Shown here piece by piece: positions 8,655 through 17,157 of a stretch of 64,000 nt of DNA (positions within the stretch are counted from its first letter, which is position 1; every line of letters starts with the position of its first letter). The stretch covers positions 248,001 to 312,000 of the forward strand of contig JACKAZ010000002.1 in the NCBI GenBank assembly GCA_020634795.1, read 5' to 3'. Position numbers and translations under genes: made by a program. This DNA comes from Ardenticatenales bacterium. Lineage in GTDB: Bacteria > Chloroflexota > Anaerolineae > Ardenticatenales > Ardenticatenaceae. The notes under the pieces were generated by a model. The model made no database searches. It was given only the letters and a program-made list of their open reading frames with translations, and was not told the DNA's origin.

Positions 8655-10004
8655 CTAATCTGCTTTCGTCGGGGCTTGCCGCCAAAGCAAGAAATAGCCG
8701 ATTGACCCAGCAATTAGCGAAGCGGCTAGGATGCCCATCTTGGCCGCTTCGGCCATGTCGCTGCCATCGCCAAAGCCGAGTGCCGCGATGAAGAGCGACA
8801 TCGTGAAGCCGATCCCCGAGAGGAAGCCCGCCCCCAAGATGTGGTTCCACGTTACCCGTTCCGGCAGTTCGGCCCACCCTGCTTTAACCGCCACCCAAGC
8901 ACCGGCGAAGATGCCCAGCGGCTTGCCCAAGCAAAGCCCGAGGATGATGCCGACCGCGACCCACAGCCCATCGCCCTGCATCCCATCCAAAGAGAGCGCG
9001 ACGCCTGCGTTGGCGAAGGCGAAGATCGGCATAATTCCGAACATGACGGGGGTGTGAAGCTGGTGTTCAAGCTTTTGCAAAGGGGCCTGCACCTCTTCAG
9101 CGGCCTCTTCCAAGGCCGTCACCACATGCTGGTGGTGTTCGTTGATCAGGTAAGAAGATTTTTCCACGACGGGCGATTGCTCAAAGCGATCCAACAGGTT
9201 GCGTGCACGGCTTAGGAAACTGACCTCATCCATCGCGTAGCGGGCGGGGATGGTGAGCGCAAGCAACACCCCCGCAATCGTGGCGTGAACGCCCGATTGT
9301 AGGAAAAGCCACCACAGGATAAGGCCCAAGATCATATAGATCGTCAGCCAGTTGACCCGTCGCCAATTCAAGTAAGCGAGAATTCCCAAGACGACGGCTG
9401 CACCCGCCAACGCGGTCAGGTTGATCCCCTTGGAGTAGAAGAGCGCAATCACCAGCACCGCGATCAGGTCGTCCACGATGGCAACCGCCGTGAGGAAGAT
9501 TTTGAGCGTGAAGGGAGTGCGCTTACCCAAAAGCGCCATACAGCCCAGGGCAAAGGCGATGTCAGTGGCCATGGGCACGCCCCAGCCATCGATCCCTGCC
9601 CGACCCCAGTTGAGAGTGACGTAGATCGTCGCAGGAATCGCGGCCCCCAGCACGGCGGCCACTAGGGGGAGCATGGCCGAGCGTCGGTTGCTCAACTCGC
9701 CTGCGATCAATTCCCGTTTGATCTCAAGTCCGACCATCAGGAAGAAGATCGCCATCAAGCCATCGTTGATGAAATGGAGGACGCTCAGCTTGAGCAACGA
9801 GAAATCGCCGATCGAAAAGCTCATGTAGCTTTCGAGAAGTTCGTTGTACCGTGCGGCAAGCATCGGCACATTGGCGACGATCAGTGCGGCGATGGTGGCG
9901 ACAAAAAGAATGATGCCACTGAGGGCCGATTTGTCGACGAATTCACGCATCGGCTTTAACAGGCGCGTGATTAATAACGGGGGCGGGGCAGTTCTATCGA
10001 CCAT
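8655..10004 (-). CDS. nhaA: Na+/H+ antiporter NhaA
   Basis: A 449-residue polytopic antiporter that exports Na+ in exchange for H+. Diagnostic blocks are FFLMVGLEIKRELIAGEL, the unwound-helix motif GVPMATDIAFALG containing the TD pair equivalent to E. coli Asp163 and its neighbour, LTAVAIVDDL with the second essential Asp pair, and FANAGVAL. About 12 membrane segments are visible, with a hydrophilic insertion around residues 250-310 that makes it longer than the E. coli protein (388). It is the first gene of a two-gene unit with fni. Confidence 0.95.
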   Translation of the reverse strand: MVDRTAPPPLLITRLLKPMREFVDKSALSGIILFVATIAALIVANVPMLAARYNELLESYMSFSIGDFSLLKLSVLHFINDGLMAIFFLMVGLEIKRELIAGELSNRRSAMLPLVAAVLGAAIPATIYVTLNWGRAGIDGWGVPMATDIAFALGCMALLGKRTPFTLKIFLTAVAIVDDLIAVLVIALFYSKGINLTALAGAAVVLGILAYLNWRRVNWLTIYMILGLILWWLFLQSGVHATIAGVLLALTIPARYAMDEVSFLSRARNLLDRFEQSPVVEKSSYLINEHHQHVVTALEEAAEEVQAPLQKLEHQLHTPVMFGIMPIFAFANAGVALSLDGMQGDGLWVAVGIILGLCLGKPLGIFAGAWVAVKAGWAELPERVTWNHILGAGFLSGIGFTMSLFIAALGFGDGSDMAEAAKMGILAASLIAGSIGYFLLWRQAPTKAD

Positions 10005-10083
10005 GGCTCTCCTTCTGTTCAGATCTATCGACCGGGTTCGGGATCATGCTCGCGACCCGCATCATCTTCGACACAACCTATCG

Positions 10084-10129
10084 CGCCGCCATCCGGAGCC
10101 CTCCTCATTGAGGGCTGTGGACGGCGGCG
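10084..10129. other. Strong imperfect hairpin in the nhaA-sucA intergenic region
   Basis: Outer arms GCCGCC/GGCGGC, a middle TCC/GGA and an inner AGCCCTC/GAGGGCT stem close on a CTCATT loop, giving a nearly continuous helix of about 18 bp. It lies about 80 bp upstream of nhaA and 290 bp upstream of the 2-oxoglutarate gene. There is no U-run, so it is not an obvious terminator. Role unknown. The rest of the gap (10005-10419) shows no convincing gene. Confidence 0.5.
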
Positions 10130-10419
10130 ACTGTGGCGCGACGGTGAGACGGTTGGGCGGGTGCGATGGGCGGCTGTATGCAGAAAGGGATCGACAGCGC
10201 GATCGTTTCCACAGTGGCCGACATCAGCGGGTGCGAGGTTAAACGTGATGGGAAGATCATAGCTGAAACGGTCCGTTCTGTCACCTAGATTACCCCGTTA
10301 CCCAGTCGCACAACGTGCGCCGTACGGGGATCACTGCTATACTCTGGAAACACTTTTACCACCGCCCCAGCAGCCGATATGCCACGGGGCGGCACAGAAG
10401 AGAGATCATCGAGGATCCC

Positions 10420-13400
10420 ATGACGAGCCTACCTGATTCCCTACTTGACCAATTTGGCCCCAACGCCGAATATGTCGCGGCCCAGTATCGCCAGTGGCTG
10501 GATGCGCCGATGACCGTATCGCAGCAATGGCGCGACTACTTCGCCTCGCTTGGGTTGGAGCCGGAGGCGATGCGCGTCGAGATCAGCCGCCCCACCGAGC
10601 AACGGGCCAACGGGGGGATGCGGGCACTCCCGTGGCCCACACCCGAGCCGAGCGGGACGCCTGTCGCCTCGGCTCCGAACGGTGCGGCGGCCCCCACCGG
10701 ATTGCCCGCGAAGGGCGTTATCTCTCCTGCTGCACTGGTCAATCCCGAATTGGCGGCCCATGAAAAGGCCGAGCCGATTCGCGGTGTGGCGAATCTGATC
10801 GTACAGAACATGGAAGCCAGCCTGGGTTTGCCCGTGGCGACCTCCTATCGTTTCGTGCCGGTCAAGGTGCTGGAAGAAAATCGCAAGATCATCAACAACA
10901 CGTTGCAGGCGCGGGGGCAAAAAGTCTCCTTCACCCACCTGATCTCGTGGGCGATCATCGAGGCGCTGAAGAAATATCCGTCGATGAATGCAACCTATGC
11001 CCTGATCGAGGGCAAGCCCCACCGCATCGTGCGCGACGATGTCAACTTCGGGGTCGCGATCGACATCGAGAAGCGGGACGGCTCTCGTTCGCTCATCGTG
11101 CCGAACCTCAAAGCGGTGGACAAGATGGACTTTCAGGGCTTCATGGACGCTTACAGCGATCTGGTCAACCGCGCGCGTGCAGGCAATCTGACGACCGAGG
11201 ATTACGCCAACACCACGATCACCCTGACCAATCCGGGTACGATTGGCACCGTCATCTCAGCGCCACGGCTGATGGAAGGGCAAGGAACGATTGTCGCCAC
11301 GGGCGCCATTCAATATCCCGCCGAATTCAGCGGGGTCGATCCGGCGCGGCTGGCCGAGATGGGGGTGTCGAAGGTGATGGGGCTCTCCAGCACTTACGAT
11401 CATCGGATCATCCAAGGGGCGGAATCGGGCATGTTTTTGCTGGACATCCATCGCCTTCTGATGGGTGAGGAGAGCTTTTACGATCAGGTGTTCAGCGCCC
11501 TCGCGATTCCCTACCCTCCCGTGCGTTGGGAAGATGATCGGGACAAGAACGAGGAGCGGAGTCGCCCCAGTGCGGTCTCTGCCGACAAGCAGTTGGGCGT
11601 ACAGCAGTTGATCCGCGCCTACCGGGTGCGGGGTCACTTGCTGGCCGATTTGAATCCGCTCGATCTGACGCCGAAAGAATACCACCCCGATCTGGACCCC
11701 GCGACCTACGGGCTGACGCTCTGGGACTTGGACCGCGAATTTTTGGTCGATGGCATGGCGGATATGAAGGTGGCGACGCTGCGCACCATCTTGGACGTTT
11801 TGCGCCAAAGCTACTCCAGCCATCTGGGCATCGAGTACATGAACATCCAAGAGCCTGAGGAGCGGCGTTGGATCCAACGGCGCGTCGAGCAGAAACGCCG
11901 CCCCCAATTCGAGGGACAGGCCCGCCAAGCGATTCTGAAATCGATGTCGAACGCCGAAGCCTTCGAGCAGTTCCTTCATCGGCGCTACACCGGTGCGAAA
12001 CGCTTTTCTTTGGAAGGGGCCGAAGCGGTCATTCCCATGCTGGAAAAGGTGATTGACCATGCCGCGACGCAGGGGGTGAAAGAGGCGGTGATGGGCATGG
12101 CCCACCGCGGCCGCTTGAACGTGCTGAAGAATATCCTACAGAAGCCAGCGCGCGATATCTTCTCCGAGTTCGACGGCACAGTGCCACCGGACAGCATGCA
12201 AGGCAGCGGCGACGTGAAGTACCACCTTGGCGCCGAAAGTGTGCGCCGCACCCCAGCGGCGCACGAGGTCGAGCTGACCATGATGTCCAATCCCAGCCAC
12301 CTCGAAGCGGTCGATCCCGTGGTGGAGGGCTTTGCTCATGCCCGCCAACGGCTGCGTGTGAAGGGGCTGGACGGCCTCGCCATTGAGGAGGTACTGCCGA
12401 TTTTGGTGCACGGCGACGCGGCGTTTGCGGGTCAGGGGGTGGTGGCCGAAACGCTGAACCTCTCTCAACTGCGCGGCTACCGCACCGGCGGGACGGTCCA
12501 TGTGATCATCAACAACCAGATCGGTTTCACCACCAACCCCTTCGACGCCCGTTCCACGCCCTATCCGACCGACGTCGCGAAGGGTGGCCAAGTGCCGATC
12601 ATCCATATCAACGGTGACGACCCCGAGGCGGCCGTTTTTGCCGCCGAGTTGGCGATCGATTACCGCAACACCTTCCACAAGGATGTGGTGCTCGATCTGA
12701 TCTGCTACCGTCGGTGGGGCCACAACGAGGGGGATGAGCCGAGCTATACCCAGCCGCAGATGTATGAGGTGATTCGCAATCGGCTGACACCCCGCGAGTA
12801 TTATGCGGAGCAGCTCGTGTCGGAGGGAGTGGTCAGCGAGGAAGAAGCGAATACGCTCTATCGCGATGCGATGATGGAGTTGGAAGGGGCGACTGAGGGG
12901 CTGGACGCGCTGGTCGCGCCCCAAGCCACTATCAGACCGAACGGAGATGTCGATCTGACGCGCGGCAATCTGCCTGAAACGGGGGTCGATCAAGCGCGAC
13001 TGCTTTATATCGCTGACAAGCTTGGCAATCCGCCCGAAGGGTTCGACGGTCACCCGAAGCTGATGAAACTTATCGAGCGCCGGGCATTGAGTGGCGACCC
13101 CGCCGAGACTTTCGATTGGGCGACGGCGGAGCTGTTGGCGTTGGGCGCCTTGTTGATGGAGAAAGTGCCGGTACGACTCAGTGGTCAGGACAGTGGGCGG
13201 GGGACCTTCAGCCAACGCCACTCGGTCTGGCACAGCGTGTCGGGCGGCCCGGCCTACATTGCCCTCAACCATCTGAGTGAAGATCAAGCGCCCTTCCGTG
13301 TATGGGATTCGCTGCTGTCGGAAGAGGCCGTACTCGGCTTCGAGTACGGCTACGCATTGGGCGCCCCGACCTCTCTCGTGCTGTGGGAAGCGCAGTTCGG

Positions 13401-14148
13401 CGACTTTGCCAACGGCGCGCAGGTGCAGATCGACCAATTCATCTCCAGCAGCCGCGCCAAGTGGAATCTGGAGACCGATCTGGTCTTGCTCTTGCCGCAT
13501 GGCTATGAGGGGCAAGGGCCGGAACACTCATCGGCGCGGTTGGAACGCTTCCTACAGTTGAGCGCGGATGACAACTGGCGTGTCACAATGCCAACGACCG
13601 CCGCCAGCTACTTCCACTTGCTGCGTCGCCAGAAGCTGGATGATTTGCAGCGCCCGCTCATCGTGATGACGCCGAAGAGCCTACTGCGCCTCCCCGCCGC
13701 GTCAAGTACGCTGCCCGAAATCAGCGCGGGAACCTTCCAATACCTGCTGGACGATCCCGAAGTGAGCGACCCCGAGTCGGTGGAGCGGTTGATTTTCCTC
13801 AGTGGCAAGCTCTATTACGATGTACAAGAGCAGCGGAAGGAGACGCCGGTTGCGGTCGTGCGGCTGGAACAGCTCTATCCCTATCCCAGTGACTCGGTGC
13901 GGGCGATTCTCGCCCGCTATCCCCACGCGAAGCGCATCGTATGGGCGCAGGAAGAACCGCAAAATATGGGGTCGTGGACCTTTATTCAGCCCTTCCTGCA
14001 ACGGGATGTGGACGAATCCGACCATGCGGGCAAGCAGGTCAGCTATGTGGGACGGCCGCGCGCGGCCAGCCCCGCCACCGGCTCGTTGAAAATCCACGTG
14101 CAGGAGCAGGCCGCCATCGTGGAACAAGCGTTGGGGCGCAAACCGTAG
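10420..14148 (+). CDS. kgd: Multifunctional 2-oxoglutarate dehydrogenase E1 with fused E2 catalytic domain (Kgd type)
   Basis: A 1242-residue fusion like mycobacterial Kgd/OdhA. Residues 1-45 are the E1 N-terminal segment (LDQFGPNAEYVAAQYRQWL), then a Pro/Ala linker. About 105-350 is an E2 acyltransferase core with the YDHRIIQGAESG active-site motif, and about 385-1240 is the thiamine-diphosphate E1 part (MAHRGRLN, GDAAFAGQGVV, NNQIGFTTNP, YRRWGHNEGDEP). No lipoyl domain is present, so lipoyl groups must come from another E2. It acts in the TCA cycle, converting 2-oxoglutarate to succinyl-CoA or succinic semialdehyde. The start at 10420 is set by MTSLPDSLLDQFG and a GAGG upstream; the earlier frame is unlikely. 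Confidence 0.94.
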   Translation: MTSLPDSLLDQFGPNAEYVAAQYRQWLDAPMTVSQQWRDYFASLGLEPEAMRVEISRPTEQRANGGMRALPWPTPEPSGTPVASAPNGAAAPTGLPAKGVISPAALVNPELAAHEKAEPIRGVANLIVQNMEASLGLPVATSYRFVPVKVLEENRKIINNTLQARGQKVSFTHLISWAIIEALKKYPSMNATYALIEGKPHRIVRDDVNFGVAIDIEKRDGSRSLIVPNLKAVDKMDFQGFMDAYSDLVNRARAGNLTTEDYANTTITLTNPGTIGTVISAPRLMEGQGTIVATGAIQYPAEFSGVDPARLAEMGVSKVMGLSSTYDHRIIQGAESGMFLLDIHRLLMGEESFYDQVFSALAIPYPPVRWEDDRDKNEERSRPSAVSADKQLGVQQLIRAYRVRGHLLADLNPLDLTPKEYHPDLDPATYGLTLWDLDREFLVDGMADMKVATLRTILDVLRQSYSSHLGIEYMNIQEPEERRWIQRRVEQKRRPQFEGQARQAILKSMSNAEAFEQFLHRRYTGAKRFSLEGAEAVIPMLEKVIDHAATQGVKEAVMGMAHRGRLNVLKNILQKPARDIFSEFDGTVPPDSMQGSGDVKYHLGAESVRRTPAAHEVELTMMSNPSHLEAVDPVVEGFAHARQRLRVKGLDGLAIEEVLPILVHGDAAFAGQGVVAETLNLSQLRGYRTGGTVHVIINNQIGFTTNPFDARSTPYPTDVAKGGQVPIIHINGDDPEAAVFAAELAIDYRNTFHKDVVLDLICYRRWGHNEGDEPSYTQPQMYEVIRNRLTPREYYAEQLVSEGVVSEEEANTLYRDAMMELEGATEGLDALVAPQATIRPNGDVDLTRGNLPETGVDQARLLYIADKLGNPPEGFDGHPKLMKLIERRALSGDPAETFDWATAELLALGALLMEKVPVRLSGQDSGRGTFSQRHSVWHSVSGGPAYIALNHLSEDQAPFRVWDSLLSEEAVLGFEYGYALGAPTSLVLWEAQFGDFANGAQVQIDQFISSSRAKWNLETDLVLLLPHGYEGQGPEHSSARLERFLQLSADDNWRVTMPTTAASYFHLLRRQKLDDLQRPLIVMTPKSLLRLPAASSTLPEISAGTFQYLLDDPEVSDPESVERLIFLSGKLYYDVQEQRKETPVAVVRLEQLYPYPSDSVRAILARYPHAKRIVWAQEEPQNMGSWTFIQPFLQRDVDESDHAGKQVSYVGRPRAASPATGSLKIHVQEQAAIVEQALGRKP

Positions 14149-14165
14149 TGTAGCCCGTCGTTTAC

Positions 14166-14209
14166 AAGAAGCGCGTCTCGCGGAGTTCATCTGGGAGACG
14201 CGCTTCTTT
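14166..14209 (+). terminator. Intrinsic terminator of kgd
   Basis: GAAGCGCGTCTC and its complement GAGACGCGCTTC form a 12-bp stem ending in TTT, 18 bp after the kgd stop and upstream of the convergent kinase gene. Confidence 0.85.
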
Positions 14210-14327
14210 GCTCTTACGCCGCCAGAGATGCTTGAGCACGAATGGCTGAGGGGATAGGATTGGCGTCGATCCGCGATTCACCTCCTCAGCGAGACGGCCC
14301 CAGAAACAAAAATCCACTACGCATCCT

Positions 14328-15875
14328 TTAGGGGGTGGGCGTGGGGATCGCGATCTCCGTGGGATCGGGTGGTGGGGTGGCTGCCGGTGGAGCGGTAGCT
14401 GTGGGCGGCACTGGTGTGATAGTCGGCAAGGCCGCCGTCGGGCTGGGGGGCACGGTGGTCGCCGTGGGGGGCAGCGCGGTAAAGGTCGGCGGCACCGACG
14501 TGGCCGTGGCCGGGGCGGGCGTAGCGCTGGCCTCGGGCGTGGGGGTCGCCGTGGGGCTGGCCGTTGCGGTTACAGTCGCGCTTTCGGTCGCCGTGGCCGA
14601 CGGGGTGACGCTAGGTTCCGGTGACGGACTGACGGTGGCGGGTGAGGTCGCCGTGGCCGTCTCGGTAATTGTCGCCTCGCTGATCGGTATTCCGTTGTTG
14701 GTGGTCGGATCGCCATCCAGCAGATCTGGCAGCACGTTGTCGAAGCCGCCGTACATGAGGTTGACGATCAGCCCGCCCAGCACGCACAAGAAAACCAAGG
14801 CAAAGAGGGTGAAGGTCCAGAAAGGAAAGCGCGATTTCGCTTGGCGCACGGCGGGCGCACTGCGAACCGCCTGCGGCGCGACGGGGGGCAGGCCCTGTTC
14901 GCGCGGATGGGGGGGGACGGTGCGTGGCGGCTGACGGCGTGGCGTCGTTGGCCGTGCGACTTGCTCCGTGATGCCCGGCACCACGCGCGTGGCCGCGTCG
15001 CGTGGCGCAGCGGTGGCCGTGGGGGGCATGGCAAAGACGCGGGCTTCACCCCGTTGGATGGCACCGAGTGCCGCACCAAAGGCGGCCATGTCGGTGAAGC
15101 GATCTTCCGGCCGCTTAGCCAGTGCTTTTAGCGTAGTATGTTCCACGGCAGGACTGAGGGTCGCGCGGAAGCGGCGTGGCGAGGCGGGCGTCTCGAAGAG
15201 ATGGGCTTGCATCATTTCTGGCGCACTGCCCATGAAGGGGGTGCGGCCCGTGACCATTTGATAGAGCAGCACCCCGAGTGAGTAGATATCGCTGCGAGCG
15301 TCCAGCTCTTCGCCTTTGGCTTGTTCGGGCGACATGTAGGCGGGGGTGCCGATGGTCGTCCCTTCGGTCGTCAGCCGCGCCGGATCCTCGTTGAGCGCCT
15401 TTGCGATGCCGAAATCGACCAGCATCGGGCGGTTCTCCTCGTCGAAGAGAACGTTGGCGGGCTTCAGATCGCGGTGGACGATGCCCCGTTGGTGGGCGTA
15501 GCTGAGCGCCTGTGTCAGCGGTAGCAGGATCTGAATTGCTTGCTGCTCCGACAGTGCGCCGGTGCGCTCCATCAAATCGCCCAGCGTGCGGCCGGGCAAC
15601 AATTGCATGGCGATGTAAGAGAGGCCATCTTCCTCGCCCACATCGTAAATCGGCACGATGTGGGGGTGGCTCATCCGCGCGGTGAGCCGCGCCTCTTGGC
15701 GGAAGCGTTCTAGCGCGTCGGGGGGCGTGGCGGGGGAGATGCGCAATACCTTGAGCGCGACATCTCGCTCCAAACGGCTGTCCCACGCGGCCCAGACGGT
15801 GCCGCTGCCTCCGCTCCCAATGCGGCGGCGCAGCTCGTAGCGGCCAAGATGTCGATCGGTTGGATAATCTGTCAT
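14328..15875 (-). CDS. Transmembrane serine/threonine protein kinase (PknB-like)
   Basis: A 515-residue Hanks-type kinase. The catalytic domain fills about residues 11-272: glycine loop IGSGGSGTVW, catalytic Lys in VALKVLR, HRDLKPANV, DFGIAK and the GTPAYMSPEQ activation segment. A cytoplasmic linker is followed by one membrane helix near residues 352-375 and a roughly 110-residue external tail almost entirely Pro, Thr, Ser and Ala. There is no PASTA or other sensor fold. It faces the divergent FHA/winged-helix gene at 16290, a plausible phosphorylation target. Confidence 0.95.
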   Translation of the reverse strand: MTDYPTDRHLGRYELRRRIGSGGSGTVWAAWDSRLERDVALKVLRISPATPPDALERFRQEARLTARMSHPHIVPIYDVGEEDGLSYIAMQLLPGRTLGDLMERTGALSEQQAIQILLPLTQALSYAHQRGIVHRDLKPANVLFDEENRPMLVDFGIAKALNEDPARLTTEGTTIGTPAYMSPEQAKGEELDARSDIYSLGVLLYQMVTGRTPFMGSAPEMMQAHLFETPASPRRFRATLSPAVEHTTLKALAKRPEDRFTDMAAFGAALGAIQRGEARVFAMPPTATAAPRDAATRVVPGITEQVARPTTPRRQPPRTVPPHPREQGLPPVAPQAVRSAPAVRQAKSRFPFWTFTLFALVFLCVLGGLIVNLMYGGFDNVLPDLLDGDPTTNNGIPISEATITETATATSPATVSPSPEPSVTPSATATESATVTATASPTATPTPEASATPAPATATSVPPTFTALPPTATTVPPSPTAALPTITPVPPTATAPPAATPPPDPTEIAIPTPTP

Positions 15876-16289
15876 AGTTGGATCTTAGTGAAGGGAGATG
15901 GCGTTGGATAGAAGGTTTCGCGCTTCGACATGGTGGCTACCTGTTGCGTCTTTGGCTGATTCGGGGCACGGCTGGCGGTGTAAGTGGTTCGTGGGATGAC
16001 GGATCGTGTCGGGTGCAGGGGCATGGGTGAGATGGCAAAACAATGGAATAGTCGTTGTCACCCGATTCGCGCTTCACGATGCGCGAGGCGACCCTGTAAC
16101 ATTTTACCCCCGGTCCGCAACGCCATGCCACTCGTCCCCACGATGCCCCATTCTCCAGACCCCCATATCCTACAATAACGCAGTGGTGGGCCAAATTGTT
16201 GCGCCACGGCACGACAAATCTCGCCGATCTGCCTCGACACGCTATAATGATTGACCGATTATAGCATTGTGTAACGGAATAAAGAGCTT
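15876..16289. other. Intergenic region between divergent kinase and FHA regulator genes
   Basis: This 414-bp gap holds no convincing gene. A TATAAT box at 16243-16248 lies 41 bp before the FHA gene and a TACAAT at 16171-16176 lies further up, but neither has a good -35 partner. It should contain the promoters of both divergent genes. Confidence 0.5.
16243..16248 (+). promoter_or_regulatory. Possible -10 box of the FHA regulator gene
   Basis: A perfect TATAAT lies 41 bp upstream of the ATG at 16290; no -35 match at 17 bp is seen. A second candidate TTGACC directly downstream (16251) has only a poor TATAGC partner. Confidence 0.35.
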
Positions 16290-16925
16290 ATGACGGTACG
16301 CTATCCAAAATTGACGATTATCCATGGGACGAACCAGCAGCAAGAATATCTTTTGGATGGTAAGCCGGTCCTGATCGGCCGGGGGCAGGACTGCGACGTG
16401 CCGCTCCAAGATTTCTATGCCTCGCGCCATCATTGTTGGATCGAGCAGGAGGATGACGGCAGTTGGCTGCTGCGCGATTTGGGAAGCAAGAACGGTACGC
16501 TGCTGAACGGCGTGCGCGTAAAAGGCACTGCCGGGTTAAACGATGGCGCGACGATTTCTATCGGCAGCTCCCGCCTGCGCTTCGGCGACCCCTTTGACCC
16601 CGATACCAAGACGTACAACCTCTTGCCCGCCATCTCCCCAGCGGCGTTGACCGTGGATCTGGAGGGCCGCATCGTTCGTCTGAACGGCAGCCCGCTCGAC
16701 CCGCCCCTTAGCCCCAAACAGTGGCTGCTGCTGGCCCTGCTCTACCAGAATCGGGGCGAGGCCGTGGCCAAGGACGAAATTGCGCAAATCGTCTGGCCGG
16801 AAGCGAAGGGGGCCATCTTCGATTACCAGATCGACAAGTTGGTGAGCCGTCTGCGGATGCGCCTCGGCTCCGCCGATGATGAGATGATCGAGACGGTTTG
16901 GGGTTACGGCTATCGACTGCATTGA
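16290..16925 (+). CDS. FHA-domain transcriptional regulator with C-terminal OmpR-type winged helix
   Basis: A 211-residue two-domain protein. The N-terminal half is an FHA phospho-threonine-binding domain (VLIGRGQDCDVPL, SRHHCWI, LRDLGSKNGTLLNG, ISIGSSRLRF; about residues 22-110). The C-terminal half is an OmpR/PhoB-type DNA-binding domain (LSPKQWLLLALLYQNRGE, KDEIAQIVW, IDKLVSRLRMRLG, TVWGYGYRL; about 130-211). This reverses mycobacterial EmbR (winged helix first, FHA last) and lacks its BTAD. Being divergent from a Ser/Thr kinase, it is likely a phosphorylation-dependent transcription factor. The downstream lipoprotein genes are candidate targets. Confidence 0.92.
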   Translation: MTVRYPKLTIIHGTNQQQEYLLDGKPVLIGRGQDCDVPLQDFYASRHHCWIEQEDDGSWLLRDLGSKNGTLLNGVRVKGTAGLNDGATISIGSSRLRFGDPFDPDTKTYNLLPAISPAALTVDLEGRIVRLNGSPLDPPLSPKQWLLLALLYQNRGEAVAKDEIAQIVWPEAKGAIFDYQIDKLVSRLRMRLGSADDEMIETVWGYGYRLH

Positions 16926-16980
16926 GCGTTGGAACGACCCAACCTCGTACAACCTCATTAACTCCAGCACTCCAGCACTT

Positions 16981-17022
16981 TCAACTCATAAAACTCATAA
17001 AACTCATAAAACTCACCAAACT
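16981..17022. repeat. Nonamer array (ACTCATAAA)n, first of three related loci
   Basis: About four to five tandem copies of a 9-mer of the form ACTCATAAA/ACTCACCAA lie 140 bp before the first propeller lipoprotein gene. On the other strand this reads GAGTTTTAT, the same family as the arrays at 35571-35628 and 39779-39836. Confidence 0.85.
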
Positions 17023-17157
17023 CTCCGTAGGCAAACGGTCAGGATTCGGTCAGAAATAGGTCAAGCTATGTCCCCCTGCTACGAGTAGACTGAAGGCAGG
17101 CTAGTAGTCACCGTTGGGGTGACGGCAAAGACGCCCTAGTCGAAGGAGGAGTGATCG

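Noticed and set aside
10046..10288. A frame with two internal TGA codons (MLATRIIFDTTYR... to ...AETVRSVT) that could be read as a second selenoprotein or a small gene
   Set aside because: The TGAs do not align with any Cys motif I know, no ribosome binding site precedes the ATG, and the middle is the strong hairpin at 10084-10129.
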